Source of the DNA: Buxus sempervirens
Taxonomy: Eukaryota > Streptophyta > Magnoliopsida > Buxales > Buxaceae
NCBI GenBank assembly: GCA_947561395.2
Contig: CANNZS020000005.1
Span: 62,001-126,000 of the forward strand
Length of the DNA stretch: 64,000 bases
Direction: 5' to 3'
A model generated the notes under the pieces. That model saw nothing but the letters and a program-made list of their open reading frames with translations. It was not told the DNA's origin and did no database searches. Positions 47,088 to 62,200 of the stretch are shown here, piece by piece. A program made the position numbers and the translations under genes. Numbering within the stretch: position 1 is the stretch's first letter; each line of letters starts with the position of its first letter.

Positions 47088-47704
47088 GTTTGATAATGGA
47101 GGTTGTCCTCATACTAGGCATGTGGAGTTCATTTATAGTGTTTAATGGAGTCTTCTTTGCTTGGGCACTAAGTTTCCCAGTTGAAAAATTCCATATATAC
47201 AGATGTTCTAACAATGTTTTTCTTTATTTGTTTAAAAAGTTTTCCATATGGACCGTTGAATTAATTGAATATCGTTCCTTGAGGCGATAAGCCACATGGT
47301 TCTAGGGTTTGGGATTGTTTATTGGGAATGAGAGGAAATTTGGGTGATGTTCGTTGGATATGTGCTCACTGGTGACGTTAAAATAGAGGATCTAACAGAT
47401 TATGTTTTAGTTAACACAAATCGCTGCGAACTCAACTGCTATCTCAGTCTCACCGACTCAGATAAAGAAAAGTCAAACATTAACTCAATCAAGCAATCAC
47501 TACCGTTGATTTGTTCCAACTCAGTATTCTTTAATCGGGAGCCTTATCATCTGTCTCATCGGATCCCTCGTTTGGTCAATTAATTTGAAAAAAAAAATGG
47601 CCATGTTCATATATTCAATCTTTCAACTGGAAGCCTCCTTCGCAAGTAAGAAGACTTGTCCATTGAACACCATGAAACATGGCGCTGACTCCGACATCAA
47701 GCAA
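47088..47704. other. GST upstream module
   Basis: Promoter flank with a TATAAATG word at about 47135 (minus strand), a single copy of the 80-bp unit (about 47298) and one TGACGT (about 47374). Aligns with 50866-51481. Confidence 0.6.
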
Positions 47705-47870
47705 GGGTTGGCCTAATGGTCAAGGCTTGGGGCCTAGGGGTGTGCTCCCTCCAAGGTCTCAAGTTCAAAACCTCTTCTTTGGAGCTACCTGTATAAAGTC
47801 TATGGGCTTTAGACTTAACCGAGTCATGCTGATTCTAGGGTCTTGCATGGACCCTTAGGGATTAGTCGGC
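47705..47870 (+). mobile_element. tRNA-derived SINE (Au-like)
   Basis: An A-box-like TGGCCTAATGG and B-box-like AGTTCAAAACC, 50-60 bases apart, mark a tRNA-related polymerase III promoter. The end GCATGGACCC...GGATTAGTCGG resembles the Au SINE family. The copy is adjacent to the broken GST piece at 47871. Not a working tRNA: no acceptor stem was found. Confidence 0.7.
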
Positions 47871-48129
47871 GTCTTGCGGCATTAAAGGGTTCTGTGGCCA
47901 TGGCTCTTCAATATACTCAAGGATGACACCTGACTCTGAAGTGGGTTTTCCGCCATGAATAAGAACTGGGACCTTCTTGTGCATTGGGTTGTACATCAGA
48001 ATTAAGCAAGGGACTCTTGTTGGAGAGCAGGTCTTCTAATACGTACTCGTAGGCTATACCCTTCAATTTCAGAGCCCAGATGACTCTGTAATTAAAGGGG
48101 CTAGCTCAACAGCTTCACTTCTTTCATGC
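47871..48129 (-). pseudogene. Degraded GST exon 1
   Basis: Matches exon 1 from the ATG at 48129 (MKEVKLLS...) to the LMPQD region, where it is cut at the SINE border. It has small deletions near the catalytic serine region, an insertion in the YNPVH region and other frame changes. No exon 2. Confidence 0.85.
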
Positions 48130-48689
48130 TCCGTACATACAAGGTCGTCCTTCAGCACTGCCGTGTTCATTTATAGTGCTCGATGGAGTCTTCTTGCATG
48201 GCCCTAAGCTTCTTGTTCAATGATAGAATACGGATCATTAAACTTTGTCTTTTAAGTTTAAAATTCAGCGGATTGTCGTCCAAAGGATTAGAAAGTGGTG
48301 GTGATCCAGTGGAAATATTCTTCGGTTTCTGATTGTTTATTGGGAGTGAAAACAAAGTTGACTTTCTCGACCCGTTGCATATGTACTGCATCATTGCTGA
48401 AGTTCAAGGCCTTGGAGAAAGTTAAATTGAAACAAAACCAACGATTAAAATTCTCGCTCGATCATCTGTGCAATTCACTAACTCTTCACATGTTGGGAGC
48501 AGAATAATTAACTCATTTCTGGATTGGCTTGAACTGGTCATCACAGAAAAAACAGATGGCAAGTACAAAAGAAAGTAAAGTTCATAATGTGGAATATTCC
48601 TCTTGGAAATTAAGAAAATCAATGTCATATTTGATAGGGAGCAGGAGGAGGATTGTGGAGAAACACAGAAGGAAATTTTGGTCTAATGT
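48130..48689. other. GST upstream flank
   Basis: No gene. 48440-48660 aligns with 51670-51870. Contains remnants of the promoter module (about 48150-48420). Confidence 0.5.
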
Positions 48690-49080
48690 TGGATATCTTA
48701 ATTAACACAAACATGGTGGCAGAAGCAACAGCTGCTTTAGATGGAAATCAAATACTCATTCATGCAACAAGTCCAAGAAGCAATCACTGAATGAGACTCC
48801 TCAAACATCATTAGCTCGTTTGGAACTCTTAATCAACTTCAACCTCCTTGGCACATAAGCAACATTATCCAGAAAGCCAGAGAATTATTGAGCCAAATAC
48901 CTCATCTAGAATTCTCACTTGTATATTTACAGAGACGCTAATCAAGCAGTTGATCTTTTGGCAAATTTTGCTTAATTTTTCAGCAATTACTCATTTATTG
49001 GAGATGTAAACCTCCTCACTTAATTTCTTAATTCTGTAACATTTGATGACTTTCATGGCCACTTTGAGGCCAGACTTTTT
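48690..49080 (+). pseudogene. RNase H-like (LINE-type) remnant, best copy in the window
   Basis: Readable pieces in order: VAEATAALDG, then SSNIISSFGTLN, PPWHISNII, ARELLSQIPHLEFSLVY and DANQAVDLLANFA-like words. This order is that of the RVT_3 RNase H domain found in plant non-LTR elements. Several frame changes and stops. It lies 3' of the GST units and has been co-duplicated with them (1-121 with 1572-1745, and 27598-27770). Confidence 0.6.
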
Positions 49081-49990
49081 ACATTTTTAAAAAAAATTTC
49101 TTTACTTAAAATAAAAAAATGGAAGAAGTCAACTGCCTCTTTGAAAGTTACCAAAAGTAAAATCACCTTTTTAAAAATAATTTTACAAAACCCGTTTATA
49201 ACAAACTAGCTTGTCCGAATTTTTCTATTGCTCCTGCAAACATATAAAATTAATGCTCTTTATTTTTTAATTTTAAATAATTTCTAAACATCTTTCCTAT
49301 TTTATTTTAAAAATATTAACACTTTTTTTTATGAGCAGGTAGTAACTTGGTCTGGGTTATTGAATTACTTGGATAGATAGAGAGTCGAGTTACTAGGCCT
49401 CTCCGAGTTTATAAACACTGCATGCATTGAATTGAAACACTCAATTATTCTTAATCAAATGGGAAATACAAAGCCTTGTAACTTCTGTTTATTATATATC
49501 AGAAGGGATGCACGGGTGTAGGAAGGGACGGAGAGACATTGTTTAAGGGAATAGTTGTAAAATTGATTATTAGGTTTTGGAAAAGTTGAGGCAATTTTGA
49601 CCGTTTTACTATTTTATAAATAAATCTTTTCAATAGTGTGTAAGGGCTGTTTTGGAAAGCTACATATTTTGTTTGAACATGATTTCCAAATGGTCTCTTC
49701 TCTTTTCAGATTAAACGCCATGACATGATTTGCAAAACCTGTTTATATAACAAACTCGTCCAAAATTTTCAGTTACTCGTGCCCGTAATTAATTAACTCG
49801 ATCGGTAAACATATAAAATTAATGCTCTTCATTTTTTAATTTTAAAGTATTTCTAAAAATTTTACTGGGCCTCACTGGTTTAATTATAAACACCGCACAG
49901 TAACACTAAATTATTCATATAGTCAAATAGGAAATACATAGCTTATTCGTTTATTATATATAAGAAAGGATAGATCTCTCTCTCTCTCTC
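49081..49990. other. GST 3' flank, uninterrupted version
   Basis: No gene. Aligns with 1745-2529 and then with 4160-4340, so it spans the MULE target without the MULE (about 49828). A CT repeat at about 49976-49992 precedes the GST stop. Confidence 0.65.
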
Positions 49991-51481
<1,491 letters not shown>

Positions 51482-51655
51482 GGGTTGGTCTAGTGGTCAA
51501 GGCTTGAGGCTTGGGGGTGTACTCCCTTCAAGGTCTCAAGTTCAAAACCTCTTAGGTGTTATCAATTCTTTGGGACTACCTGTATAAAGTCTATGGGCCT
51601 TAGACTTAACCAGGTCATGTGGGTTGCAGGGTCTTGCATGGACCCTCAGGGTTGG
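51482..51655 (+). mobile_element. tRNA-derived SINE, second copy
   Basis: Same family as 47705-47870, with A box TGGTCTAGTGG and B box AGTTCAAAACC. It sits at the equivalent position, after GACATCAAGCAAG. It retains a TTAGGTGTTATCAA segment that the other copy lacks. Confidence 0.75.
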
Positions 51656-51881
51656 AATTAATGGTTTCTTTAAAATTCATCCTCATCTGTGCGATTCACT
51701 AACTCTTCACACGTTGAGAGCAGAATAATTAACTCATTTCTGGATTGGCTTGAACTGGTCATCACAGAAAAAACAGATGGCAAGTACACAAGTAAAGTTC
51801 ATAATGTGGAATAAGAAAATCAATGTCATCTTTGATAGAGAGCAGCAAGAGGATTGTGGAGAAACAGAGAAGGAAATTTTG
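51656..51881. other. Flank preceding the second segmental copy
   Basis: Aligns with 48440-48680. The duplicate of position 1 begins at 51882 within continuous sequence (GGTCCAAATACTC). Confidence 0.55.
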
Positions 51882-52010
51882 GTCCAAATACTCATTCATG
51901 CAACAAGTCCAAGAAGCAATCATTGAATGAGACTCCTCAAACATCATTAGCTCGTTTGGAACTCTTAATTAATTTCAATCTCCTTCCCACATAAGCAACA
52001 TTATCAGAAA

Positions 52011-53452
52011 TAGAGCTGTAAGTAGGGAGGGTTGGGCTGGGTTTCAATGAGTTAAGGCTCAACCCTAACTAAAATTAGTGAACCCAAACTCTTTGAGCCT
52101 AAACCCAACCCATAAATTATGTCTTGAGTTCGGGTTGGGTTCGGGCCGACCCAAACTTTTTTTTCTACTTGATATAATGATACATTCACATATATAAGAC
52201 TACAAAATTTCAATATATATATAATAAAGTTTATTTGCATATACATTGATTTCTTTATGTATTAGGTTAAAAAATGATTCCTAAAAGTCCACCAAACTTT
52301 TGAGCGTGTTGTGGACCTGTGGTATTAGGTAAACTAGCTTATGAAACTAAGTAGCACAATTAAGCAAGGATATTGAAACATAATAACAACTTTCAAACCA
52401 ACAGAAATTTTAGAACATATTAAAGCAAGGTAATTCAACTCAAAGAGTGTTCATATGACTAATAGTTTCAAAGAAGTAGAAAGAAAATTAAAAAAAATAG
52501 GACCCAAAGGGGTGAAAATGTGTAAACAAAACCTTATCTCAAACAAATTAACTAAATTAATGGCCACTCGTTCTTTGCTGCTTCACGTTTTGGTTCTGAT
52601 CTAAGGGTCTCAGGTCTTTGCTTCTTTGTTCAGATTTTCTGGTAAATATCATTCATGGGGTCCCACTTGACGTTTTTCTTGTTATGTAACAATAAACGTG
52701 TAAAGTTGAGTTTTGAGTTGGATATTGGCTAAAGCGTCGTTATCTCTTCTTGCAAGCAAATAGGCCCCTCCCCCTTGTTAGCTAAATGGCTAAAACTCCA
52801 AAACTATAAGGTATAGGAAAAAACCTCCATCTTTTTCTAGTATGTGATGAGTGCATTTTTATCAACTAAAATAGAACCTTAGCTCAGTGCCTAACGGATT
52901 GAAGGGGATATCAGAAATCATCGTTGAAAGTTTCTACATACCTGTCCGTGCTAGGGTAAGATTTGGAACTTGATGTTGGAGCAATCAAGTGGCAGCTGGT
53001 ATGCAGGACGAATGGACAAGGCGAACAAGAAGAGTGCTTAGCAAAAGAATGGAGAAGGCGAAATCAAGCTTGCTAGCTGCTGCCGATCAAGCTCCTTTGT
53101 TGGGGGATTTCTCTAGCTAGGTTGTGTCTTTGAGTTGTGAGGCACTAAAGCTAGAAGAGAGGGGCAGTGAGCGGGGCGAGTTGTTCTGTTGTGGTAGAGA
53201 GATGGGAGAAGACAAAAAACAAACACAAAGTCATATAGAGGTTGCAGGATCCAAATGTTAATTTTTTAGTTGTATATATAGTTTGGGTTTTTTCGGGTTT
53301 TTTGGGCAGTACCTTGCGAGCCCAAGCCCAGTCCAAACTCAACTTCAGACTCAAGATTGAGCCTAGCCCAAACCCAAACCCAAAATTATTTCTTACATAG
53401 GGTTGTTATTCGGGGTGGGTTTCGAGGGGTCCGGGCAAAACTTACAGCTCTA
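52011..53452. mobile_element. Non-autonomous hAT-like element, second copy
   Basis: Duplicate of 130-1571, with no difference noticed. Confidence 0.8.
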
Positions 53453-54419
53453 TCCAGAAGGCTAACCAGAGAATTATTGAGCCAAATACCTCATCTAGAA
53501 TTCTCAATTGTATATTTACAAAGACGCTAATCAAGCAGTTGATCTTTTGGCAAATTTTGCAGCAATTACTCATTTATTGGAGATGTAAACCTCCTCACTT
53601 TCTTAATTCTGTATCATTTGATGACTTTCATGGCCACTTTGAGGCTAGACTTTTTACATTTTTAAAAAAAATTTCTTTACTTAAAAAAATAAAATGGAAG
53701 AAGTCAACTGCCTCTTTGAAAGTTACCAAAAGTAAAATCACCTTTCTTAAAATAATTTTACAAAGCCCATTTATAACAAACTTGTCCGAATTTTTCAATT
53801 GCTCGTGCAAACATATAAAATTAATGCTCTTTATTTTTTAATTTTAAATAATTTCTAAACATCTTTCCTATTATATTTTAAAAATATTAAAACTATTTTT
53901 TTTTTTATGACCAGGTAGTAACTTGGTCTGGGTTATTGAATTACTTGGATAGATAGAGAGCCGAGTTACAAGGCCTCTCCGAGTTTATTAACACTGCATG
54001 CATTGAACTGAAACACTAAATTATTCTTAGTCAAATGGGAAATACAAAGCCTTGTAACTTTTGTTTATTATATACCAGAAGGGATGCATGGGTGTAGGAA
54101 GGGACGGAGAGAGACATTGTTTCAGGGAATATTTGTAAAATTGATTATTAGGTTTTGGAAAATTTGAGGCAATTTTGACCGTTCTACTGTTTTATAAATA
54201 AATCTTTTCAATAGTGTGTAAGGGCTGTTTTGGAAAGCTGCATATTTTGTTCGACATGATTTCCAAATGGCCTCTTCTCTTTTCAGATTAAACGCCATGA
54301 CATGATTTGCAAAACCTGTTTATATAACAAACTCGTCCGAATTTTTCAGTTACTCGTGCCTGTAATTAATTAACTCGATCGGTAAACATATAAAATTAAT
54401 GCTCTTCTTTTTTTAATTT

Positions 54420-56040
54420 GGGAAATTTACGCGTACACCCCCTGAGGTTTGGAAAAGTGTCACGGACACCCCCTGTAGTTCAAAACGGATCACTTATTAC
54501 CCCTGTAGTTTTAAAAACCGTCACCCACTACCCCTGCCGTTACATCCCACCCCAACATCGTTAGGTCACTTTTTTAAATGACCAAAATACCCCTCTATAA
54601 AACCTCTTCTTCGTTCTTCTTCTCCAAGTAAAAGAACCATTGGTTATATTGTCCCACACCATTGAATGGTCGGCATTGGCTATCATCTTGTTCCAATGTG
54701 ATGGCTTCAACTTCGTTTGACCTGGACTAGTCTCTATCGAACCTGCTCCAGGTGCAGGCTTTGCTCGCTTGCTGGCGTTTGGCTTCTCTCTACGTATAGT
54801 CGGCTATTTCAACAACGAAATCGAACCACCTGTCGGAGATGGTGGTGGTGGTGGTGGTGGTGGAGATGGAGATGGGTTTTTCCTAGCCGGAAGCAGTGGC
54901 AGTGTTGGTGGAGCTGGGTTTTTCACCGGTGGAGGTGGTGGCTGCGGAGGTTGAGGAGGTGGAGGTGGAGGTGGAGGTGGTGGCTTTGTCACTGCCAAAA
55001 GAGAAATCATATCAGGCGAAGATCTTTCCCAATTCCGCAATTCAAGTTTCGATAGATCTTTCCCAATAATTGTTCTGTCAGTTATGTTAGAAAACCCTAG
55101 CGGAAGAGTCATTAACATAAACAATGTCATCTGAAACAAATTTAAATCTGAAAAAAATTAATACCCAGATCGCAAATTCACCGCACAAAAGACACCCACA
55201 TCCCCAAAAAAATAATTTCCTCGAATTCGGATTCCTTGTTATGGAAGGATTTCTGTGAAAAGATAGGTTCAAGCATAACTAAAAATGACTTTCGAAAACC
55301 CACATGAAGTTTCCATTTTTTTACGAAACTTGTATCATGGATGATACCGTTGTAGAGAATCCATGATCCAAAATTAATATTTCTCTACAAACCAATCTCA
55401 AGCAATGATATCGCTGCTACTCCAATGCCTCTGTCCCTTTAATCCCACAACCCAACAAAAATGCTCTTTCATACCCACATCAAAGTTTCCTCTGTTTCTT
55501 CCATTCCGTACTCCAGATCCAACAAGTTCCACAAATAAAGAACAAAAAAAATGAGTAGATATCAAGCGATGGTTTGTGAATTTTCTGCTCTCGCTGTATA
55601 CTCAAAGTTTACGTGAGGGGGGAAACGAGGAATCTGTTTTGATATCCTTCGTCGACTCCCTTTTCAAATCGTCTGTTCTTCTTCTTCATTATTCTAGCTT
55701 TCTCCAATAAAGCACATCCACACCATTTTCTTCCACGAACAATCCTTTGAGATTCCCATCGAATCGCTTGACATCCTCACGAGACAGCGGAGTCTCTTTC
55801 CGATGACCGGCAAGAGTATCATTGTCGTCCTCACTCCGGAGAAAAAGGACGAAGAAGAGGCTTTAAAGAGAGGTATTTTGGCCATTTAAAAAGTGATTTA
55901 ACGGCGTTGGAGTGGGAATTAACGGCAAGGGTAGTTGGTGACGGTTTTTGAAACTACAGGGGTAGTAAGTGATCCGTTTTAAACTACAGGGGTGTCCGTG
56001 ACATTTTCCCAAACCTCAGGGGGTGTAGTGTAAATTTCCC
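54420..56040. mobile_element. Formin-bearing MULE, second copy
   Basis: Duplicate of 2539-4159, including the 9-bp target duplications (54411-54419 and 56041-56049). It was copied as part of the segment, not by a second transposition. Confidence 0.9.
54625..55139 (-). pseudogene. Captured formin fragment, second copy
   Basis: Duplicate of 2744-3258, with the same in-frame stop between the proline-rich block and the FH2 start. Confidence 0.75.
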
Positions 56041-56221
56041 TTTTAATTTTAAATTATTTCTAAAAATCTTACTAGGTCTCACTGTTTAATTATAAACACC
56101 GCACTGTAACACTAAATTATTCTTATATTCAAATAGGAAAAACATAGCTTATTCGTTTATTATATATAAGAAAGAAGAGATCTATCTCTCTCTCTCTCAT
56201 AACTTAAAGTTGGTAGATGGA

Positions 56222-57064
<843 letters not shown>

Positions 57065-57273
57065 TCATGGAGGTTGTTCTCATACCAGACATGTGGAGTT
57101 CATTTATAGTGTTTAATGGAGTCTTCTTTGCTGGGGCACTAAGCTTTCCAGTTGAAAAATTCCACATATACAGATGTACTAACAATGTTTTTCTTTATTT
57201 AATTGTTTAAAAAGTTTTCCATATGGACTGTTGAATTAATTGAATATCGTTCCATGAGGCGATAAGCCACATG

Positions 57274-57513
57274 GTTCTAGGGTTTGGGATTGTTTATTGG
57301 GAGTGAGAGCAAAGTTGGGTGATGTTCGTTGCATATGTGCTCACTGGTGACGTGTTCTAGGGTTTGGGATTGTTTATTGGGAGTGAGAGCAAAGTCGGGT
57401 GATGTTCGTTGCATATGTGCTCACTGGTGACGTGTTCTAGGGTTTGGGATTGTTTATTGGGAGTGAGAGCAAAGTTGGGTGATGTTCGTTGCATTTGTGC
57501 TCACTGGCGACGT
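57274..57513 (+). repeat. Three tandem 80-bp promoter repeats, second copy
   Basis: Duplicate of 5393-5632. The expansion to three units therefore predates the segmental event. Confidence 0.8.
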
Positions 57514-57894
57514 CTTTTTTTTTTTTTTTTTTTGATGGAAGTGCTCACTGAGTCACTGGTGACGTTAAAATACAGGATCTAACAGATTATGTTTTAGTTA
57601 ACACACAAATCGATGCGAACTCAACAGCTATCCCACTTTCACCTACTCAGAAAAGGAAAAGTCAAACATTAACTCAATCAAGCAATCACTACCGTTGATT
57701 TGTTCCAACTCAGTATTCTTTAATCGGGAGCCTTATCATCTGTCTCATCGGATCCCTTGTTTGGTCAATTAAATTTAAAAAAAAAAGGGCCATATTCATA
57801 TATTCAATCTTTCAACTGGAAGCTTGCTTGGCAAGTAAGAAGACTGGTCCATTGAACACCATGAAACATGGCGCTGACTCCGACATCAAGCAAG

Positions 57895-57997
57895 GTGGAA
57901 GCGAAGTTGTTGGGAGCTTGGTCTAGTCCATATCTTTACAGAGTCGTATGGGCTCTTAAACTGAAGGGTATAGCCTACGAATACATAGAAGAAGATC
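57895..57997 (+). pseudogene. GST exon-1 fragment, second copy
   Basis: Duplicate of 6014-6116. Confidence 0.8.
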
Positions 57998-58343
57998 CCT
58001 ACGAGGGTTAAAGATCTGCATCCAATAATTCAACTGCCTGCTTAGTTCCCAAGAAAAAAAACTCCCTCCATTAGGGAGAAAAAGAAAAAAAGGAAAAGCA
58101 ATCACTAGTTCACTACCATAGATTTAAGTATTCCAACTAATTTTTCTTTAATTGGGATCCGTATGATCTCTTGGAAACCTTTGTTAATTTGTTCAATCAA
58201 TTATTTTGAGAAAAACAAGAAAAATAAAATCTAGATCCAATATTTTAACAGGAAACTTGCTTTCCAAGTAAGAAGTTTCCACTGAACACTATATATAAAT
58301 GATGAACTTAACATGGCTGTTGAAGGGTTGTCGTTCATCGAAC

Positions 58344-59192
58344 ATGGAAGAAGTGAAGCTTTTGGGAGCCTGGTCTAGCCCATTTCTTTACAGAGTCATT
58401 TGGGCTTTGAAACTGAAGGGTATAGCCTATGAGTACATAGAAGAAGACCTCTCGAACAAGAGTCCCTTACTCCTGCAATACAACCTAGTTCACAAGAAGA
58501 TCCCAGTTCTCGTTCATGGCGGAAAAGCTATTATAGAGTCGGTCGTCATCCTTGAATACATCGAAGAGACATGGCCACAGAGCCCGTTCATGGCGGAAGT
58601 TTGTTGACGATAAGGTACGCAAAAGGATTCGTGGATTTTATTTCATATTCAACAAAATGTGTTTCTGTTCTCTCTGTAAATTACATGGTAAGTAGATAGT
58701 TATTTAAGTGCCCCAATAATATTATTATCTTTATTTGGTAAAATTAACCAAGAAGGTGAATTAGCCAACTGGCGTAGAAAGGTAGTAATCTTTACTTACT
58801 CTCTAGTCCTAAATGAGTTCTTGTTCATGTAGACTCCAAGTGCGAGGCTGTTATACAGCTCGGTCGGGGAAGAACGAGAGAAAGCCATGAAAGAAAGCTT
58901 GGAAATATTGGGAGTCATTGAAGAACATGGACTTGGAGAGAAGAAGTTCTTCAGCTGAGACAAGATTGGATTAGCAGACTTGGTCTTTGGAGCCATGGAT
59001 CACTGGTCGCAAGTGTTGGAAGAAGTATTGGAGATCAAGCTGGTGGAAGAGAAAATGTTCCCTCGCTAATATGCATGGAGACAAAAGTTCAAGGAGCACC
59101 CTGTGATCAAAGAGAACCTCCCTGATCATGCCAAAATGTTGCAGGCTATCAAGCGCCGGAGGGAGACGTTGTTAGTATCTCCATCTTACTAG
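58344..59192 (+). pseudogene. Tau GST pseudogene, second copy
   Basis: Duplicate of 6463-7311, with the same deletion in exon 1 and the same two stops in exon 2. Confidence 0.92.
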
Positions 59193-59283
59193 TAGATTGG
59201 ATTTTTTTCCCTGTTTGGGTCTTTATGTGTTTGAATAGGAAAATATGAGATAAAAGAGGCTTTTGTTCTTTCATGTTGTGACC

Positions 59284-62200
59284 AAGGTTTTGAATTTCGG
59301 TGCACCTGGGCGTGCAGCCCAGGGCACCGAACGGCATTTCATCGGCACGCCGGCGAAATGCCGTCGATTTGCCAGAAAACCGATTTTCCTATGGTTTCCG
59401 GCGAATCGAACGAAATTTCGACAAAAACATTTTTTTGTGCTTTTTTTTCAAAAAAAATGCTAAATCTACAACAACTCAACAAGCATAAGTTATATACTTC
59501 AAAATTGCACTTAAATTACCACAAGCATCAATAATATATCTCAAAAATCATGAAAACACAATGTGGCATGTAAATGTAATGATCGGGCCTATCGGGGTGA
59601 TGCTGTGTGCGCTATGTTTAAACTTTAAATAAAAAATAACAAAGAGGATCCAAATTTTAAATTAAACTAAAACAACAATATATAAAGTAAAAAAACATAT
59701 AATCATACCGTCAAATCAGACATGAAATGAACGACGTGGCTCAAACCCTGATCTCTCGCCAATAAAATGACAGTAGCACTTCCATCCCATCCGAAATCTA
59801 TATTCTCTTTGAAATGCACGGACGTGTTGCTCATACTCCTCCTGTGTCATGTGAGCCATGATACTAACTGGAGGGAAATCATCATAATAGTAGCACGTCT
59901 CTTGCTCTAATGGAGATGAAAGAGACGGCGCAGGATAACCGGGATGCTCGTATGGAGGGGCTACTGCTACAGCTCCAATACCAATAGATACAACAGGCAT
60001 AGGATAATAGCCATACAGATATGGATTCACTGGAAAGATCCCAAATGGATCAGATGTCTGCATGTGTGCTCCAGGATATCCGTCTGATGTACTATAACTA
60101 CTACTATCCGATGAATCTACTAGCCCAATCTGCTGAGGATAATAGGCTGGATAGTGTCCCTGGGTCAGTTGTGGTGGATAGTGAGGATACTGCTCTCCAT
60201 AAGAACTCGATGATCCTCCAACATCTAAAGATCCGAAACTCTATGCCACGGAGGACGAGTCATCGTGCATCCCTGTATGCTGTCTCTCCTTGCCTTTCCT
60301 CCTCTAAAAGGAATATCCCCCACTCTCATTACGATCTCTATCTTTGTGGTCAGTATCCTGTGCGGTATGATGGAAAGCCACCTCTTCAGTAAATGGGCTC
60401 AACCCCTGGCCACTGGTGCCAACACCACCATAACCACCACTAGCACCACCATCTCCATCATCATCATCTGAAGATCCGGACTCATCCTCATCATCTGTCT
60501 CCTCCTCCTCCTCCTCTGACAATGAAACATGCCTACGGGCTGGGACTGGGGCTGGTGTCGTCGCAGTAGCGGAAAAAGGAACAACTCTGATGAGGTTATC
60601 CAATGAGTCTCCACGAACCTCCCCCTCTCCTCCTCCATAGCTGTGTCTACATCGATGCCCAACTCTGCTGCAGCCTGTGATATGACTGGGCTAGGACTAC
60701 GATCAGCCTGATCCATCTCAACACATCTAACCCACTCTGCAAATGGATCATCGTCATTGACTTCATTACTAAATAACACATCCAAAGGATCCTTCACAAT
60801 CGTGGCGGCAGTGCCGTGCTCTATCTCTAACTGCTTTGTCCTTAACCTCATGTTATAATGGTAGAAGACCAACTTCTGTAACTTCTGATAAGCTAGCCGG
60901 TTCCTCTGCTTCGTGTGTATGAGTGCGAACGTACTCCAATTGCGCTCACAAGCAGAAGAGGATGTTGTCTGAACCAATATTCGACACGCTAACTTCTACA
61001 GTGTAAGGGCACTTGTGCTATGCATCGCCCACCATTCACCTGGATTTACAAATAGAAAATATTAAAAATTATTTAGAAATTAGAAATTTAAAATATTAAT
61101 ATTCATAATCCCTTGTCAGTTTTCACTTACACGGCATCATCTTGTTCCGCGATACAATCGCCGTAGTCAACCCGAATGAGCCCATTGCATTTCTAAATTG
61201 TATCAGCTGGTAGTGAAATAATTTGAAAGGGTCAATACTTAATAATTAATATAACTATTAAGAAGAAGTGATATCCATAACATAAGTGAATTTAAATGCT
61301 ACGGCCCCTACCTCATTTCCAAAATCCCCAACTAATTGTGAATGGGGGTCCAACTTCATGAAAACCTCATGGATACGAGCGTAGAGGTCGTGGTGTGCGC
61401 CAAGATTATCCTTATAATGATATTTGGGATTCAAATAATATGATACATTGACGATTACAAGAAAAAACCTTAGTACAATAATTAAAATATAATTATAAAC
61501 ATGATTCAACATAAAATGATTCAAATAAAATTGTAATTATACCTACTGCATGCAAAGGATGTCTTAGCGACTTATACCATTTGTCGTTAACAATCTTCAG
61601 TACCCATTGATGTGATTTGGGTGATCCAGCCTTAATCTGAGCTTTCATCACCACCATACACTTATAAATGGATCCTATCGTAGGATAGGAATCTGTGTCA
61701 AGTAGCCGCAGTATACGGTATATGGGGTGCAGTATAGCAATCAACTCTCGCACATGCTCCCAAAAAGTGCTGGACAAAACAATGTCCTCTACTCTCCTCC
61801 CGGTCTCTTTGCAACTCTGAGCACAATTCGTCCAATCGTCACTGGTAAATAGAGATCTCAATCCCTGCTTGTGGCTCAGAATACTATCCAATGCAATATA
61901 GTTCGTACCGAATCTAGTAATCCCCGGCCGAACTATGTCCCCACCACATCTCTCTCTCATCTTCGCTCGTACGAAATTATGGTTGTACACAAATGTGGTG
62001 AGTGCTCGTGCATCGCTCAATGTCGTCAGCGCCTGGCTTCTCATGCCAATCTCCTCTAGCATCAAGTCAGTGCAATGTGCAGCAAAGGGTGCCCAATACA
62101 GGTTATACCGCTCCTGTAATGTCTCGCCGGCTTTCTTGAACGCACTGGCACTGTCTGTTACAATCTGAATGATGTTCTCATGGTCAACCTCCTGTACCAC

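Noticed and set aside
47705-47780. tRNA gene
   Set aside because: A and B boxes are present but there is no cloverleaf or acceptor stem, and a second copy with a longer tail shows it is a SINE.
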